The notes under the pieces are model-generated. The model had not been told where the DNA came from, searched no databases, and was given only the letters and a program-made list of their open reading frames with translations. From the NCBI RefSeq assembly GCF_003991355.1, contig NZ_RCSU01000008.1, forward strand, positions 212,192-276,191: a stretch of 64,000 bases of DNA, in the 5' to 3' direction. Positions 44,185 to 51,933 of this stretch are shown here, piece after piece (position 1 is the stretch's first letter; every line of letters begins with the position of its first letter). The DNA is from Pseudoflavitalea rhizosphaerae. GTDB lineage: Bacteria; Bacteroidota; Bacteroidia; Chitinophagales; Chitinophagaceae. The position numbers were made by a program, and so were the translations under genes.

Positions 44185-45447
44185 TCACAAAATATCGTCC
44201 TCGTTCACCTGGTAGCGATCCCTGAGCTTGCGCATCACTTCATCCATGCTGGCGCGATGGTCTTTGGGGTTCCATTCTCCCCGCTCCCATTTGTCGAGCT
44301 CTTCATCGATATGTTTTTGTTGCAACGCACTGAGTTTGTCTACGAGTTGATCGCTCATTTCTTTTTGTTTGCGGTAAAAGCTCCGCTTTCTTTCGGAGGT
44401 CAGTTCCTTGTCTTTTCGCATTTCATTTTCCGCAGCGGCCATACTGGTTAGTTCTTCTTTGGCCAGCGCGATATCATAGGGGCCAACCGGCATGATGAGT
44501 TTGGATAAGATAGGTCCCACTTCAATGAGTATGATCAATAATGATAGCAGCAAGCTGGTCCAGAATACGCTGGGTTCACTATCTGCGAGATCACTAAGGG
44601 CTTTATTGCGTTCGAGAAAACCTACATTGTTCTTTGTTGCGGCTTCATATTCTTTTCTCTTTGCTTCCAGTCCTGTGTTTGTAGCAGCTAAAATACTATC
44701 CTGCTGTTTCATCCCCTGTTCCAGCGAAGCCAGTTCCGGTCTGAATTGCAGGAGGGCTGTATTATATGCTTCCATCTTCAGCCTGGCCAGCTGATCAATG
44801 CCGCGTTGCTGTGATCCGCCCGTGCCATCGGCTTCACGGATATAACTGAGTTGAAGGCTATGGAGTGTGTCTTCTACAGCCAGTTTGCGGGCTTGCAGAC
44901 GAGCGCGCTCCGCCAGTGCATTATCGAGCTGTGCTTTGTGTTCGATGCGCAGCAGGCTGTCGTTCTCCTGCACTTTCTGGTGAAGGTTTTTCGTCACCTG
45001 CGTATCGATCTCCTTCTCGAATATTTTCAATTCAAGCGGCCTTGCGATAGTGATACCGATGAGCAGCGCGAGGAATACACGTGGTATGGCCATCATCACC
45101 TGTTTTCGCTTACTCACGCCATACTTGCGCATGGTGGAAACAAGGAAGCGGTCGAAGTTGAAAATGATCAAACCCCAGATGAGGCCGAAGCAAATGGTCC
45201 AGCCCCAGTTGCCGAACACGCTGTAAACGGCATAGCCGGCGGAAATGGAGGCGAGGATGAAAGTGGCGAGGATCACGCCCCCGAGCCCGCTGTACTTGCT
45301 GTGCTCTGAAGGGAATTGCCTGAGAAGGTCCTGGTGTGCGCCCGCGCACCACCAAAGAAAACGGTTGTTCGACTTTTGGGTTGTTCCACCACCAAACGAC
45401 TCATAGGTATACAAGCCGTCCGAATGACCCTGGTTGTTGTCAGTCAT
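44185..45447 (-). CDS. DUF4407 domain-containing membrane protein
   Basis: A 420-residue Bacteroidota protein of unknown function. FLWWCAGAHQDLLRQFPSEH (about 29-48) is the family's start. It has helices at about 60-110 and 125-145, a long charged coiled coil (about 150-280) carrying many Glu/Gln/Arg, and then a fourth helix (PSVFWTSLLLSLLIILIEVG). The tail is Lys/Glu-rich and ends RYQVNEDDIL. Membrane-linked coiled-coil architecture suggests a scaffold. ATG start; palindrome R3 lies upstream of it. Confidence 0.87.
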   Translation of the reverse strand: MTDNNQGHSDGLYTYESFGGGTTQKSNNRFLWWCAGAHQDLLRQFPSEHSKYSGLGGVILATFILASISAGYAVYSVFGNWGWTICFGLIWGLIIFNFDRFLVSTMRKYGVSKRKQVMMAIPRVFLALLIGITIARPLELKIFEKEIDTQVTKNLHQKVQENDSLLRIEHKAQLDNALAERARLQARKLAVEDTLHSLQLSYIREADGTGGSQQRGIDQLARLKMEAYNTALLQFRPELASLEQGMKQQDSILAATNTGLEAKRKEYEAATKNNVGFLERNKALSDLADSEPSVFWTSLLLSLLIILIEVGPILSKLIMPVGPYDIALAKEELTSMAAAENEMRKDKELTSERKRSFYRKQKEMSDQLVDKLSALQQKHIDEELDKWERGEWNPKDHRASMDEVMRKLRDRYQVNEDDIL

Positions 45448-45629
45448 AGTAAATACGTTTTGTTGCTCCGGAAGAGCTCAATTAACGCAACACGGAGTTA
45501 AGAGTATAAATGCTGAATAATTGGTGGTTGAAGTGTAGGAACGAACTATTAAACGGCAAAATAGTCCGTTAATTGCAAATGAAAAGCTAAAGCAACGGAT
45601 TAATTTTTACCGGTAAATCAGCGTGTCGC

Positions 45630-45733
45630 CAGTCGCTCGCCTCTGGCGAGTGACTTCTATTTGTTCGCCTCCGGCGAACACCGCGTCGCCAGAGGCGACT
45701 AAACAAAACTCACTCGCCAGAGGCGAGCGAGTG
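45630..45733 (-). repeat. Four-hairpin palindromic repeat, copy R3
   Basis: Same family as R1, GTTCGCC hairpin first on the plus strand. The right arm reads CTCGCCAGAGGCGAGCGAGTG. It lies 13 bp beyond the stop of the NRAMP-related gene, which is transcribed toward it. The gene-proximal flank GGGCACATCCTGAATTATT resembles the tandem unit beside R1. Confidence 0.93.
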
Positions 45734-45746
45734 GGCACATCCTGAA

Positions 45747-46955
45747 TTATTTCCACAATGTAGCCAGATCATAGATCACAGCTTTCACGCCCATCCAGGA
45801 CATCACAATCACCACCAGCCAACCCATGGTGCTTATCCAGACCGGATGCTTATAACTGCCCACCAGTTTTTGTTTATACACAGCCAGCAGCATCAGGCCC
45901 AGCGCCAGTGGTAAGATCAGTCCGTTAAGCGCACCCGCCAGCACCAGCAGTTTCACCGGCGGCTTTCCAATCAATACAAATACTGTAGTTGAAACAACAA
46001 TGAACACTGTAGTGAGTATCCTGTAATGCTTTTCAAGGAAGGGATGGAAGGTACGAAGGAAAGAAATGGAAGTATACGCGGACCCCACCACGGATGTGAT
46101 GGCTGCAGCCCATAACACGATGCCGAAAATATAATAACCCGCTTGTCCGGCCGCCAATTGAAATACTGAACCTGCAGGATTATCCTTATTGATAATTCCA
46201 CCGCCAACGATCACACCCAGCGAAGCGAGGAACAGTAAGATCCGCATGGCCGATGCCAGCAAGATAGCGCTCACACTGCTTTTGGTTACCAGCGGAAGTT
46301 TATCCTTACCCTGTATACCTGCATCCAATAATCTGTGAGCCCCTGCAAAGCTGATATATCCACCAACAGTGCCGCCTACCAGTGTTACGATAGCAGTGGT
46401 ATCTATTTTAACGGGTACGAATGTACGAAGTACAGCCTCTCCCACGGGTGGATGTGAAGCTATGGCTACATACAGCGTCAGCGCGATCATCACAAAACCG
46501 AGTATCCGGGTGAACCAGTCCATTGCCGTACCCACTTCCTTTACCCAGAAGATCACCAGCGCCAGGCCGGCAGACAAACAAGCCCCCATTACAGGCCTGG
46601 CAGGATCGGCATCCAGCGGAAAGAGGATATTGAGCCCCAGCCCCGCTCCCGCCACATTACCGATATTGAAGGCAAGTCCTCCCAGCAGCACTAATGCCGC
46701 CAGCAGGTAACCCGATCCGGGCAACAGGTTATTGGCCAGGTCCTGCGCGCGCATGCCCGAAACCGTTATCACCCGCCAGATATTCAACTGCCCGGCGATA
46801 TCCAGCAAAATCGATATAAGGATCACGAAACCGAAACTGGTCAGCAGTTTTTGTGTAAAGACGGTTGTTTGTGTGATGAAACCCGGCCCGATAGCGGATG
46901 TTGCCATAAGGAATGCAGCCCCGAGCAAAGCGGATCTTGTATTGGATGAACTCAA
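45747..46955 (-). CDS. NRAMP-related transporter of the YcsG type
   Basis: A 402-residue membrane protein with about 11 helices of the NRAMP/LeuT fold. TTG 46955, 5 bp after pxpA, gives a first helix SALLGAAFLMATSAIGPGFI. Starting at the internal ATG would cut that helix. The metal-binding DPGN of true NRAMP helix 1 reads GPGF here, and the helix-6 MPH motif is replaced by FAGAH, so divalent-metal transport is unlikely. The position directly after pxpBCA matches the ycsF-ycsG neighbourhood of Bacillus. 5-oxoproline or a related organic acid is the inferred cargo. Confidence 0.87.
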   Translation of the reverse strand: MSSSNTRSALLGAAFLMATSAIGPGFITQTTVFTQKLLTSFGFVILISILLDIAGQLNIWRVITVSGMRAQDLANNLLPGSGYLLAALVLLGGLAFNIGNVAGAGLGLNILFPLDADPARPVMGACLSAGLALVIFWVKEVGTAMDWFTRILGFVMIALTLYVAIASHPPVGEAVLRTFVPVKIDTTAIVTLVGGTVGGYISFAGAHRLLDAGIQGKDKLPLVTKSSVSAILLASAMRILLFLASLGVIVGGGIINKDNPAGSVFQLAAGQAGYYIFGIVLWAAAITSVVGSAYTSISFLRTFHPFLEKHYRILTTVFIVVSTTVFVLIGKPPVKLLVLAGALNGLILPLALGLMLLAVYKQKLVGSYKHPVWISTMGWLVVIVMSWMGVKAVIYDLATLWK

Positions 46956-46960
46956 GCAGT

Positions 46961-47731
46961 TTAGTTTTTGACGGGAGAAGTTATTTGGATATTGGCATTT
47001 GTCAAAGCATGATGGATGGCTTTTGCAAATTGGAGCGCATGAGCCCCATCGCTATGTATGCAAATGCTTTCTGCTTTCACCGGAATGGTTTTACCGGAAA
47101 TGGTGGTCACGGTTTGCTGCTGCACCATTTGTAATACCTGCGCCACCACAGCTTCTTCGCTCTTGAGCAGGGCATCGGGATGCGAGCGTGGTGTGAGGCT
47201 GCCGTCATCCTGGTAAGTTCTGTCGGCAAACACTTCATTGCAGGTAGCTAAGAAATCATGACGGCCGGTTTCTATCAGTTCACTGCCGCTGAGCCCATAC
47301 AGGATCAGTGATCCATCGAAATCATACACGGCATCTGCGATAGCCCTGGCCAGTACAGCGTCTTTCGCCGCCATATTGTACAGCGCTCCATGTGGTTTTA
47401 CATGATGCAATGCTGCTCCGTTCACCTGCAAGAACGCACTCAGCGCACCAAGTTGATACAATACGATATCATACACTTTTTCCGGAGGCAGCTGCATATC
47501 CGATCTGCCGAAATTTTCTTTATCGGGGAATGACGGATGTGCACCGATGGCAATGCCTGCTTTCATAGCCGCTTCTACCATCGTGTGCATCACATGCGGA
47601 TCACCGGCATGGTACCCACAGGCAAGGTTGACCGAACTTATGAAGGGAAGGATATTGAGGTCCCTTTCCAATGAGTAATCCCATAATGGCGAGCTTTCGC
47701 CCATATCACAGTTAATGTCTGTTTTTAGCAT
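46961..47731 (-). CDS. pxpA: 5-oxoprolinase subunit A (LamB/YcsF family)
   Basis: Part of the ATP-dependent enzyme that opens 5-oxoproline (pyroglutamate) to glutamate. The 256-residue protein begins MLKTDINCDMGESSPLWDYS, followed by SSVNLACGYHAGDPHVMHTM, AIGAHPSFPDKENFGRSDM and VKPHGALYNMAAKD, all family hallmarks. The ATG overlaps the stop of pxpC by 7 bp. The NRAMP-like gene follows 5 bp later. Confidence 0.95.
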   Translation of the reverse strand: MLKTDINCDMGESSPLWDYSLERDLNILPFISSVNLACGYHAGDPHVMHTMVEAAMKAGIAIGAHPSFPDKENFGRSDMQLPPEKVYDIVLYQLGALSAFLQVNGAALHHVKPHGALYNMAAKDAVLARAIADAVYDFDGSLILYGLSGSELIETGRHDFLATCNEVFADRTYQDDGSLTPRSHPDALLKSEEAVVAQVLQMVQQQTVTTISGKTIPVKAESICIHSDGAHALQFAKAIHHALTNANIQITSPVKN

Positions 47732-48717
47732 ACCAGTTCATTCAGGTGATCATGGCAGGCCCTTTGAAGGATCACCATTTCCTGTTGCTGTGAATATAGC
47801 AAATCTTCTGCTGTCTGAATGTCAACACGTTTGAATTGAATAGGATCACTTGGCCTGAGTTGGGCCAGTTTGGGAAGATGGGCGGATATTACATGACCGA
47901 TCCTCGGATAGCCCCCGGTGGTCTGATGGTCGGCCATCAGCACTATGAGTTGTCCGTCCGGCAGCAGTTGCATGGTGCCGAATCCAACGCCGGAAGAGAT
48001 CAGTTCGTAATCATGCTTCCTTTTGAGGGGAACGCCTTTGAGGCGATATCCCATCCTGTCGGAAAATGGATGGATGATGAAATTATTCTGAAGAAGGTCC
48101 TGTTGTGAATTTGGACAAAGCTCGTTGAATTCATGTCCGGTTGTAAAGCAGATCTCGTGCGGGTTCTCATAAATGCGGCGGATGTCTACCCTCCAGTTGA
48201 GCACCTGGTAATCCTTTCCTTCCCTGAGGAGGCCGGCGAAATAAACGGTGTTCTCACGAAAGCAGAGCTCATCTCCCTTCGCCAGTTTGCGGCCTTCAAA
48301 ACCACCGGCCCCGGCTTTGAGGTTGGTGGAATAGCTGCCGAGCCAGGGTTCCACGTTGAAGCCGCCGTGGATGGCAATATAGCATCGTGCTCCCTGCTGC
48401 AGTTTATCGAAATGTAAAATTGTATTTCTTCTCACCACGATGGGCCTCCAGAGTGGAAGCGGTTCATCGTTGAGATAGGGAGTAAAGTCCCCGCCGGTGA
48501 TACTGATGAGTGCGTTTTGTTCAAAGAGGATCTGCGGGCCTGGGAAATGAACTTCCAGTACAGCTTCGCAGCGTTGATTACCGGCCAGCAGGTTGGCTAC
48601 GCCGGCGCCATAGGTATCCATTGCACCACCGGCATTGATGCCGAGATGAGCCTGACCATGGCGGCCTGCATCCTGTATAGTGTCGCAAAGGCCTGGTTTG
48701 ATGATAGTGAGGGACAT
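47725..48717 (-). CDS. pxpC: 5-oxoprolinase subunit C (biotin-dependent carboxyltransferase-like)
   Basis: A 330-residue subunit. ATG 48717 gives MSLTIIKPGLCDTIQDAGRH, the standard start. GHLGINAGGAMDTYGAGVAN and TGGDFTPYLNDEPLPLWRPI are family blocks. DRMGYRLKGVPLKRKHDYEL near 240 and VLMADHQTTGGYPRIGHVIS near 285 complete it. The frame is open upstream to 48867, but those codons are non-homologous. It is preceded by pxpB with a 64-bp gap and overlaps pxpA. Confidence 0.94.
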   Translation of the reverse strand: MSLTIIKPGLCDTIQDAGRHGQAHLGINAGGAMDTYGAGVANLLAGNQRCEAVLEVHFPGPQILFEQNALISITGGDFTPYLNDEPLPLWRPIVVRRNTILHFDKLQQGARCYIAIHGGFNVEPWLGSYSTNLKAGAGGFEGRKLAKGDELCFRENTVYFAGLLREGKDYQVLNWRVDIRRIYENPHEICFTTGHEFNELCPNSQQDLLQNNFIIHPFSDRMGYRLKGVPLKRKHDYELISSGVGFGTMQLLPDGQLIVLMADHQTTGGYPRIGHVISAHLPKLAQLRPSDPIQFKRVDIQTAEDLLYSQQQEMVILQRACHDHLNELVC

Positions 48718-48781
48718 GCAGGGATGTGTTTGGAGTTCTGGACTAAAATTTCGGTTTCGGGTCAACGTTGTATCAAGGCGT

Positions 48782-49486
48782 TTACTGCCGCATTTTGAAT
48801 TCCCGGGCAGTGATCGGGAAGAATTGAACTGCATCGCCTGGCTGCATCCATACGGGCTGTTCCGCATGGGGATCGAACATTTTCAGTGGTATGCGGCCGA
48901 TGATATTCCATCCGCCGGGACTGTTCAGCGGATAGATGCCGGTCTGTTTTCCCGCGATGCCTACACTGCCGGCCATTACTGAAGACGGCTGTGCTTTCCG
49001 CGGAGCGGCGATCTTTTCGTCCACTGTACCCAGGTAAGCAAATCCGGGAAGGAACCCGATCATGTATACCCGGTAAACCACTGCTGTATGCAGGGCGATG
49101 ATCTCACTGGTGGTTATCTGAAGGTGTAAAGCAAGCGTGTCCAGGTCGGGCGCATATTCCTCTTCGTAACAAACAGGAATACGGTGTAACACAGGGCTCG
49201 CTGTTGAATTTTCGTTTGACTGGTTATACGCTGCCTGGAGTAGGTCTTTTATCCAATCGAATGCGGTGCTCGCAGGCCGTTGTCTGGTTTTGATAAGGTA
49301 GGGATCGTAGGAAACTGTTAAGGAGCTGTATGCCGGAATAATGTTATTGAGCCCATCGAATGCATGACTGCGGAGCCATGCTGCCATTGCCATCACTTTC
49401 CTGTTTATCGATTCGTCTAACTTATTGCCCAGCTCAATGGTGGCTGCTGCATCGTTGAGGGGGAATATCGCCGGGAAAGTGTTCAG
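48782..49486 (-). CDS. pxpB: 5-oxoprolinase subunit B, with no canonical start codon visible
   Basis: The KipI/PxpB subunit. Family blocks include IPVCYEEEYAPDLDTLALHL, MIGFLPGFAYLGTVDEKIAA, SVGIAGKQTGIYPLNSPGGW and GDAVQFFPI. The first ATG or GTG (49396 and 49405) would remove the conserved N-terminus, but the same frame continues upstream without a stop as FPAIFPLNDAAATIELGNKL, exactly the family's beginning. The nearest plausible initiator is CTG 49486 (reading L-NTFPAIFPL). That gives 234 residues, the normal length. Either initiation is at a rare codon or the ATG has been lost by mutation. It is first in the pxpBCA-transporter run. Confidence 0.8.
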   Translation of the reverse strand: MNTFPAIFPLNDAAATIELGNKLDESINRKVMAMAAWLRSHAFDGLNNIIPAYSSLTVSYDPYLIKTRQRPASTAFDWIKDLLQAAYNQSNENSTASPVLHRIPVCYEEEYAPDLDTLALHLQITTSEIIALHTAVVYRVYMIGFLPGFAYLGTVDEKIAAPRKAQPSSVMAGSVGIAGKQTGIYPLNSPGGWNIIGRIPLKMFDPHAEQPVWMQPGDAVQFFPITAREFKMRQ

Positions 49487-49620
49487 TCTTGTTATAAATA
49501 TGGTGTCAAATATGCTGAAAAATCCAATGCAAAGTACAAAACACCGGGTTTTTACAGAATTTATAGGGTTAGGATTTGATATTTACCCGGTTCCCGGGCC
49601 TTCCGGGATTATGAAAATTG

Positions 49621-49643
49621 AAAAAAATAGACCAATTTTGGCC
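49621..49643 (-). terminator. Likely terminator of the DUF262-HNH gene
   Basis: On the minus strand a short stem (GGCCA with TGGTC) is followed by TATTTTTTT, 61 bp after the DUF262-HNH stop. Confidence 0.45.
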
Positions 49644-49704
49644 CTGATTATTAAGAATTAAGATACCCCTTGTCGATTCTAATTTCTCAGTGAAGAGAGA
49701 ATGA

Positions 49705-51315
49705 TTAGTTTTTGATAGTGGTATTGCAATAGGGATGTGCAATATCTGCATTCGCGAAATTACCCAACCCGCTATCCTTTTTCCTTATTAAGTGATCAAC
49801 TGTACTTGAATTAGGGTGAGCAAATCCTCCACAAATTGAGCATCTTAGTGCTGCTTTATAGAGTTTAGTAATATATACGGCATTTTTAGTCTCCGGATCA
49901 AAATTTTTTCTTTTTGTGTACTTCGTCTCACTCTGTTTTGGGTTGAGATAATTAAATTCAGGATCGTTGGTCAATAAATCAATAATGTTTTCAGTAGATT
50001 TACCTTGCTCTAAATTTTCAATAATATTTAAGAGTAATTTCTTCAAATGCCTATACCCCTTTAATCCACTACCTGTATGAACTGTGCTTTGGTTAATAAA
50101 TATTTTATTGTTTATTAAAAACTCTTCGAACTGTTTTCTCACATTTATAAAAGCCTCTAATCTATTTTCACCTGCTTTTTCAAAATCTTTTATCAATTCG
50201 ATTATGGCAAGAAGTGCCGTAATTTGATACCTACCGGTAGTGCTATAAAAATAAACTTGCGGATGCAAGCCTAATGATGATGCATGATCTGAACATATTC
50301 GATAAATTATTTTTCTGGTTTTCTTTAAAATTTGAATTGTCTTGTCTCCCGTAATGTCATCTTCAATATTTATCTCATTTTCGCCATTTTTCTCGATAAA
50401 TGCAAGTTCATTTGTTTTCTTAATAACTCTTTGCTCTATTGAATTACATAAATTAACCATATCGAAAACCAATGGTAATGTACCTGCTGAATAACCTTTG
50501 CCACCAAGAGGAACTTCAAGTGTCTTTCTTGAATTTTCCAACTCAGGCTTAAATAACATTTGATTTATTTCAGTGGCCAACCTCTCAATTTCATTTTTTT
50601 TGGTGGCATCTTCAAAATACGACCAATATTTATGGCCGGTACCTGAACGAATAATTGCCCTCGCTGCAATTGCATTTGGCTTTCTTCGTGATTTTAGTAA
50701 TGATCTCTCGGTATCATTAATGGGAGCAGGGGATTCATTTATTTTGAAAAAAGAGTTTTCTGCATTTATGAAGTTGCCTTTTACCCACTGTAATGTTAGA
50801 GTTAGATTGGGTAGTCTATTAGCTCTTTTAAGCATTTCTGGCTCGGCTTTATCTGGATTGTTTAAGGCCCATTTATGTTCTTCGTAAGTGCCTATATTTT
50901 TATCAACTAGGTTTTTGGTCAATTGTGCTATTTGTTTTTGTCCTGATGAAACATTATGACCAAAGAAAGGACTCGAAATAACACCATTGCCATAGTCATT
51001 TGTTACCCACGCAATTAACGCGCTAAGTCGGTGCGCCCCATCTATGACAAAGTTTCTACTACCTGAATTCCATAATATTATTGATGGAATTAAGTCATCA
51101 TTGAGGAAACTTTTGATTAAATCAAATACAGCTTCGGGACTCCATTCGTTTGTTTCCCTCTGAAAATCTGGTTTTCTCAGAATTGCCAGCCAAGGTTTAC
51201 CAAGTTCCAGTTCTGATATGGTTACTGTTTGGCTATTTGGAACATTTATTTCTCCTTCTTTTATAATTTCAAAATCTTCCCTGGGAATAAGGGCATCTAA
51301 GTTTACTTTGGGCAT
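49705..51315 (-). CDS. DUF262 (ParB-like) protein with C-terminal HNH endonuclease
   Basis: A 536-residue protein that I read as a stand-alone nuclease of the GmrSD-like DUF262 type. The N-terminal ParB/DUF262 domain has RKPDFQRETNEWSPEAVFDL near 60 and FVIDGAHRLSALIAWVTNDY near 100, the family's DGxxRL core. The C-terminus has CSICGGFAHPNSSTVDHLIR, then LGNFANADIAHPYCNTTIKN, an HNH fold with zinc-type cysteines and catalytic His. The gene is visibly AT-rich with many Lys/Asn/Ile codons, unlike neighbours, indicating horizontal gain. ATG 51315 is preferred, 51345 is possible. A role in DNA restriction or phage defence is inferred from domains only. Confidence 0.82.
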   Translation of the reverse strand: MPKVNLDALIPREDFEIIKEGEINVPNSQTVTISELELGKPWLAILRKPDFQRETNEWSPEAVFDLIKSFLNDDLIPSIILWNSGSRNFVIDGAHRLSALIAWVTNDYGNGVISSPFFGHNVSSGQKQIAQLTKNLVDKNIGTYEEHKWALNNPDKAEPEMLKRANRLPNLTLTLQWVKGNFINAENSFFKINESPAPINDTERSLLKSRRKPNAIAARAIIRSGTGHKYWSYFEDATKKNEIERLATEINQMLFKPELENSRKTLEVPLGGKGYSAGTLPLVFDMVNLCNSIEQRVIKKTNELAFIEKNGENEINIEDDITGDKTIQILKKTRKIIYRICSDHASSLGLHPQVYFYSTTGRYQITALLAIIELIKDFEKAGENRLEAFINVRKQFEEFLINNKIFINQSTVHTGSGLKGYRHLKKLLLNIIENLEQGKSTENIIDLLTNDPEFNYLNPKQSETKYTKRKNFDPETKNAVYITKLYKAALRCSICGGFAHPNSSTVDHLIRKKDSGLGNFANADIAHPYCNTTIKN

Positions 51316-51345
51316 AACTTGATTCTTTGAAGAAAGGTCTATCAA

Positions 51346-51933
51346 TTCTTTTAGTTATACAATTTTTCTGCAAGTTTTTTGTGTGTCATAACCTTCTTGG
51401 CGGGAAATAGAATCCACAAACCTCTTATAACCTTTTTGCTTATGAAAATTATATTGCTAAATGAATATTGTAATGATGGTGGCATCTGACCGAATATGCC
51501 ACTATATTATATTCCTTGAAAGTATTGTGGTAACTAAAGAGTTTAGACCACCATTTTCACCCCTTTGAACAAAATCATATCCGTTCACCTTATCTATTTG
51601 TTTTTTGCTAGAAAGTGGAAGGGGAGCATGAATTTGTTAGCTAACTTGTAATCATAATTCTGATTGATTATTAGAATGTAAAGACTTGCGGTGAGATGTC
51701 ATTAATTTGTCCATACAATACTATACAAAGTTCAAGACTTCCAAAAAAATTAGCAAAACCCGTCACCCTCCCACCCCCTTTGTCACCTGATTACCAGCCT
51801 CATTGACCCTAATCAACAAGATCCAACAACCGGCCCAATTCTTGCCCCACCCCCTGGCACCAATTTGTTGTTTTCACCGTTATACACTAAACTTGCACGC
51901 CAACAGGCCTATTTTAAACCGCTTAATCAACGT
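51346..51933. other. AT-rich non-coding gap before topA
   Basis: No gene seen. It contains a 10-bp perfect palindrome GTTAGCTAAC at 51636-51645, AT-rich flanking sequence and, near its right end, the topA promoter. A run of CCACCCCC at 51770 marks the change back to the usual base composition. This looks like the right border of the DUF262-HNH insertion. Confidence 0.5.
51864..51895 (+). promoter_or_regulatory. Promoter of topA
   Basis: TTTG (51864-51867), a 20-bp spacer and TAAACTTG (51888-51895), one mismatch from TAnnTTTG. The start codon is at 51934. Confidence 0.5.
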
